From assembly GCF_013001025.1 (NCBI RefSeq), contig NZ_CP053021.1, positions 3,872,001 through 3,936,000 on the forward strand: a stretch of 64,000 nt of DNA. The letters are read 5' to 3'. The stretch comes from Sphingobium yanoikuyae. GTDB lineage: Bacteria > Pseudomonadota > Alphaproteobacteria > Sphingomonadales > Sphingomonadaceae. The notes beneath the pieces are model-generated. The model was not told the DNA's origin and ran no database searches. It saw only the letters and a list, made by a program, of their open reading frames with translations. Numbering within the stretch: position 1 is the stretch's first letter; the number at the start of each line of letters is the position of its first letter. The position numbers were made by a program, and so were the translations under genes. Shown here one piece after another: positions 60,471-64,000 of this stretch.

Positions 60471-63400
60471 GCGGCCGGCGCCCGCCGCCCGATCCCGCCA
60501 AACCCCGATCGATCGACCGGCGCGAATTGAACGCGATCGAGGCAGCCCGAGAAAAAACGAAACCCGCCCCGCCGCGCCCGGCACCGGCCGAGCCCCCCTT
60601 CGCCGAACTGGTCTCGATCAGCAATTACAGCTTACTCCATGGCGCATCCCATCCCGCCGATCTGGTGGGGGAAGCGATTGCCCTGGGCCTCAAGGCCATC
60701 GGCCTTGCCGATCGCAATAGCGTCGCCGGGGTGGTCCGCGCCCATGTCGCGCTACGTGATGCGCCGGAAAAGGCGCGCGCCAAGCTGCTGGAGGACAAGA
60801 AGGCGCGGGGCGAACCCGAAAGCCTGACGCCCGAAGAGGAAGCAGGCTGCGAAACCGACCTGCGCCTGATTGTCGGTGCCCGACTGGTCTTTGTCGATGG
60901 CACTCCCGACATCATCGTCTATCCCGCGTCGCGGCAAGGCTGGGGGAAGCTGACCCGATTGCTGACCAAGGGCAATATCAAGGCGATCAAGGGCGACTGC
61001 ATCCTGCATTTTGCCGACCTGCTCGATTATCTCGACGACTGGCGCATGATCATCCTGCCTTTGTCCACGGCGCAGGCGCAGCAGGAACATGACGCGCCGC
61101 CCGATTATGCGTTCGAGGATGAGGCTGTCCCTGTGCCATCCCGGCATTTACGGCTGGTCCCGCCAGCCTCGCCGCCCAGTTGGCAGGAGGCCGCGCGGCG
61201 ATTGCAAGACAGGGTGCCCGGCCGCGTCTGGCTGGGGCTATCGATGCGCTATCAGGGGCGGGACGCCCGGCATGTGGCGATGATGCAGGCGGTATCACGC
61301 GACATCGGGATCCCACTGATCGCGACCAACGATATTCTCTATGCGACGTCCGGCACTCGTCCCCTCCAGGACGTGCTGACCTGTATCCGTGAAGGAGTAA
61401 CGCTCAAGACGGCAGACACCCGATTGCAGCCCAATGCCGAACGGCACATGAAATCGCCGACGGAGATGGCCCGGCTGTTTGCCGTCTGCCCCGATGCCTT
61501 GGCCGAGACGATCCGCTTCATCGACGGGATCGACTTTACGCTGAAGGACCTCGCCTATGAATATCCGCACGAGCCGGTGCCGGCGGGCTGGTCGCCGGAC
61601 GCCTGGCTGGAGGATATGGTGCGACGGCGCGCCCGGCGGCGCTATGGCCGCCAGCTTCCGCCCAAGGTGCGCGCTCTCATCGGTCAGGAATTGCGCCTGA
61701 TCCGACGCCAGAACTATGCATATTATTTCCTGACCGTGCATGACCTGGTGCGCTTCGCCCGCGCGCAGAAGCCGCCAATCCTGTGCCAGGGACGCGGATC
61801 GGCCGCCAATTCCATCGTCTGCTTCCTGCTCGGGGTCACATCGATCGACCCGATGGAGCATGATCTGCTCTTTTCCCGCTTCGTGTCGGAGGAGCGCAAC
61901 GAGCCGCCCGATATCGACGTCGATTTCGAGCATGAGCGGCGCGAAGAGGTGATGCAGTATATCTATCGCCGCTATGGCCGGGCCCGTGCCGGCATCGCGG
62001 CGACCGTCATCCATTATCGTTCGCGCAGCGCGCTGCGCGAAGTCGCCAAGGTGCTGGGCCTCAGCGAAGATGTGGTGATGCGCCTGTCGGCGACCGTGTG
62101 GGGCAGCTATTCGGGCGATCTTGGCGATGCCCGCTTCGTGGATGCCGGCTTTGCCCTCGACAATGGCGAAATCCAGCGGTTGCGCACCCTGGTCCAGCAA
62201 TTGATCAAGACGCCTTTCCCCCGTCATCTGTCCCAGCATGTCGGCGGTTTCGTCCTCACTCAGGATCGGCTGGACGAGACCGTGCCGATCCATAATGCGG
62301 CCATGGCCGACCGCAGTTTCATCGAATGGGACAAGGATGATATCGACGCGCTGAACCTGATGAAGGTCGATGTGCTGGCGCTAGGGATGCTCAGTTGTAT
62401 TCGCCGGGCCTATGCGCTGATGAACCAGCATGGGCTGGGTCGCCACGACCTGACCGTCGATCTGCAATCCAGGGATCCGGCCGTCTATGACATGCTCTGC
62501 AAGGGCGACAGTATCGGTGTCTTCCAGGTCGAGAGCCGAGCACAGATCAACATGTTGCCGCGTCTCAAGCCCCTCAATCTTTATGATTTAACAGTTCAAG
62601 TGGCGATCGTGCGACCGGGACCGATCGAGGGTGATATGGTGCATCCCTATCTGCGACGGCGGTGCGGCGAAGAAACCATAGATTATCCTCGTCCCGACCC
62701 AAATTTCGGCCCGCCAGACGAGCTTAGAAAATTGCTCAAGGACACTTATGGTGTCCCCCTGTTCCAGGAACAGGCGATGAAGCTGGCCATCGTCGCGGCC
62801 GGCTTTTCCTCATCCGAAGCCAACCAGTTGCGCCGCGCCATGGCGACCTTCCGCAATGTCGGGACCATTCATCATTTCCGCGAGAAGATGATCAACGGCA
62901 TGACCGCGCGCGGTTATGAGGCGGAGTTCGCCGCGCGCTGCTTCAAGCAGATCGAAGGGTTCGGCAGCTATGGCTTTCCCGAAAGCCATGCCCTGTCCTT
63001 CGCCCGGCTGGTCTATGTCTCGGCCTGGATCAAATGCCACCAGCCCGCCATTTTCGCCTGCGCCCTGCTCAATTCCCAGCCGATGGGCTTCTATGCCCCG
63101 GCCCAACTGGTCCGCGACGCGCGCGAGCATGGCGTCGCCATCCATGATGTCGACGTCAATATGAGCGGCTGGGACAATGGCCTGGAACCGTTGCTGCGCA
63201 GCCGTCGCGCGGACAAGGGCGAAGGCACCGGCCGGGCGCTGGCGCTGCGGCTTGGCCTGCGCCAGGTCGATGGCTTCCGCGAACAATGGGCGGCGCAGAT
63301 GGTGGCGGCGCGGGCGCAGGGCGGCCTTTTCACCAGCATCGAGGATATGGCCCGGCGCGCCGGCCTGCCCGCGCGGGCGCTGCGGCTGCTGGCCGATGCC

Positions 63401-64000
63401 GATGCCTGCCGCTCGTTGGGGCAGGACCGGCGCACCGCCCTATGGGAGGCGCGCCGTACCCCCTCGGACGAACTGCCCCTGTTCGCCGCCGCCCGCCGGC
63501 ACGACCGCGCTGCGCGCGAACTGGGGGAGGAGACGGATGCGATGCTGCCCGCCATGCCGCTCGCCGAACAGGTGATGGACGATTATGCGGTGACCCGCCT
63601 CTCGCTCAAGGGCCATCCGATGCAGTTCCTGCGTCCGGTGTTCGCGGCCGAAGGCGTGCTGAGCTGCGCCCAGACCAGCGCGGCAAAGAACGGCACCCGC
63701 GTCCGCACCGCTGGCGTGGTGCTGGTGCGCCAACGGCCGGGCAAGGGCAATGCCGTCTTCATCACCATCGAGGATGAGACCGGCATCACCAATATCCTGC
63801 TCTGGGCGCGTCTGTTCGAGCTGCAGCGCCGCCCGGTCATGGCCAGCCGTCTGATGCTGGTCGAGGGCGAGGTGCAGCGCAGCAAGGAAGGCGTCGTCCA
63901 TCTGATGGCCAGCCGCATCCACGACCGCACCGCCGACCTCAACCGATTGTCGCAATCCGAACCGCCGATACAGGCCGCCCCCGCCGCCCGTCACCCCCGC
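60467..64000 (+). CDS. dnaE2: DnaE2/ImuC error-prone polymerase (cassette 2), 3' end outside window
   Basis: 1178 codons without reaching a stop; all major domains are present, so only the tail is missing. It has a basic N-terminal extension of about 45 residues before the PHP domain (VSISNYSLLHGASHPADLV), longer than copy 1. [35 protein letters not shown] (metal Asp residues), [43 protein letters not shown] and the OB-fold FITIEDETGITNILLW all match DnaE2. The PHP domain carries an inserted acidic/Pro loop (near residues 205-230). Second SOS polymerase of the window. Confidence 0.95.
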   Translation, partial: MSGRRPPPDPAKPRSIDRRELNAIEAAREKTKPAPPRPAPAEPPFAELVSISNYSLLHGASHPADLVGEAIALGLKAIGLADRNSVAGVVRAHVALRDAPEKARAKLLEDKKARGEPESLTPEEEAGCETDLRLIVGARLVFVDGTPDIIVYPASRQGWGKLTRLLTKGNIKAIKGDCILHFADLLDYLDDWRMIILPLSTAQAQQEHDAPPDYAFEDEAVPVPSRHLRLVPPASPPSWQEAARRLQDRVPGRVWLGLSMRYQGRDARHVAMMQAVSRDIGIPLIATNDILYATSGTRPLQDVLTCIREGVTLKTADTRLQPNAERHMKSPTEMARLFAVCPDALAETIRFIDGIDFTLKDLAYEYPHEPVPAGWSPDAWLEDMVRRRARRRYGRQLPPKVRALIGQELRLIRRQNYAYYFLTVHDLVRFARAQKPPILCQGRGSAANSIVCFLLGVTSIDPMEHDLLFSRFVSEERNEPPDIDVDFEHERREEVMQYIYRRYGRARAGIAATVIHYRSRSALREVAKVLGLSEDVVMRLSATVWGSYSGDLGDARFVDAGFALDNGEIQRLRTLVQQLIKTPFPRHLSQHVGGFVLTQDRLDETVPIHNAAMADRSFIEWDKDDIDALNLMKVDVLALGMLSCIRRAYALMNQHGLGRHDLTVDLQSRDPAVYDMLCKGDSIGVFQVESRAQINMLPRLKPLNLYDLTVQVAIVRPGPIEGDMVHPYLRRRCGEETIDYPRPDPNFGPPDELRKLLKDTYGVPLFQEQAMKLAIVAAGFSSSEANQLRRAMATFRNVGTIHHFREKMINGMTARGYEAEFAARCFKQIEGFGSYGFPESHALSFARLVYVSAWIKCHQPAIFACALLNSQPMGFYAPAQLVRDAREHGVAIHDVDVNMSGWDNGLEPLLRSRRADKGEGTGRALALRLGLRQVDGFREQWAAQMVAARAQGGLFTSIEDMARRAGLPARALRLLADADACRSLGQDRRTALWEARRTPSDELPLFAAARRHDRAARELGEETDAMLPAMPLAEQVMDDYAVTRLSLKGHPMQFLRPVFAAEGVLSCAQTSAAKNGTRVRTAGVVLVRQRPGKGNAVFITIEDETGITNILLWARLFELQRRPVMASRLMLVEGEVQRSKEGVVHLMASRIHDRTADLNRLSQSEPPIQAAPAARHPR

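Noticed and set aside
1..64000. CRISPR arrays, IS elements with transposase, integrases
   Set aside because: Looked for evenly spaced repeats and for DDE, tyrosine or serine recombinase motifs; none seen in any frame.

Overview
The window is GC-rich chromosomal DNA (with AT-richer inserts) from an alphaproteobacterium, most likely a sphingomonad (Sphingobium/Sphingomonas type). The indications are the TamA/TamB, RecJ and ImuA-ImuB-DnaE2 proteins, a glycolipid gene set with a GINT1-like protein, direct-repeat LexA boxes of the alphaproteobacterial GAAC-N7-GAAC form, and intergenic palindromes of a type I recall from sphingomonads. No search could be run; names rest on motifs and family knowledge.

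Layout. 1-5.9 kb: a minus-strand RND efflux operon (TolC-like, adaptor, truncated permease) and a PepSY protein, divergent from an OmpR/EnvZ-type two-component system. 6.2-11.5 kb: a surface glycan or glycosphingolipid cluster (CDP-glycerol-transferase-like GT, GT2, Wzx-like flippase, GT4, convergent GINT1-like protein). 11.5-15 kb: degenerate intergenic DNA, a nonsense-interrupted small gene, a hypothetical gene, and two tandem SRAP (YedK/HMCES-like) genes. 15-20.7 kb: a LexA-boxed imuA-imuB-dnaE2 mutasome cassette. 20.7-29.1 kb: a DUF5818-like gene, an S1/P1 nuclease gene broken by an amber codon, a low-GC hypothetical gene, mobilisation genes (TraL/TraM-like, RHH accessory protein, relaxase), and a fumarylacetoacetate-hydrolase gene whose 5' end is replaced at the island border. 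29.5-36 kb: a cold-shock gene and many very small, translationally coupled genes. Three of these transcription units start with the same leader hairpin, whose 3' arm is the Shine-Dalgarno. 36.3-39.5 kb: an arsenic operon (arsR, arsC, GNAT, acr3, arsH). 39.6-45.3 kb: Fic, DUF1080, a GntR remnant and five hypothetical genes, one with a relaxase-like HIH motif. 45.4 kb: tRNA-Glu, which looks like the border between accessory and core DNA. 45.6-64 kb: recJ, tamA-tamB, a TPR-like protein, transglutaminase, GH51, a PEP-mutase-like protein, and a second LexA-boxed imuA-imuB-dnaE2 cassette that runs off the window.

How the parts connect. Two complete SOS mutagenesis cassettes lie about 40 kb apart, each headed by a GAAC-N7-GAAC box. 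The first is divergent from, and probably co-regulated with, a SRAP paralogue that appears to have lost every catalytic residue; behind it lies a second SRAP whose start codon reads ATC. The most novel-looking element is the triplicated leader hairpin (31.3, 33.2 and 34.6 kb), which could switch translation of small-protein operons and of a stand-alone response regulator. A four-member family of degenerate intergenic repeats and several gene stubs show that the left 45 kb is heavily rearranged accessory DNA.
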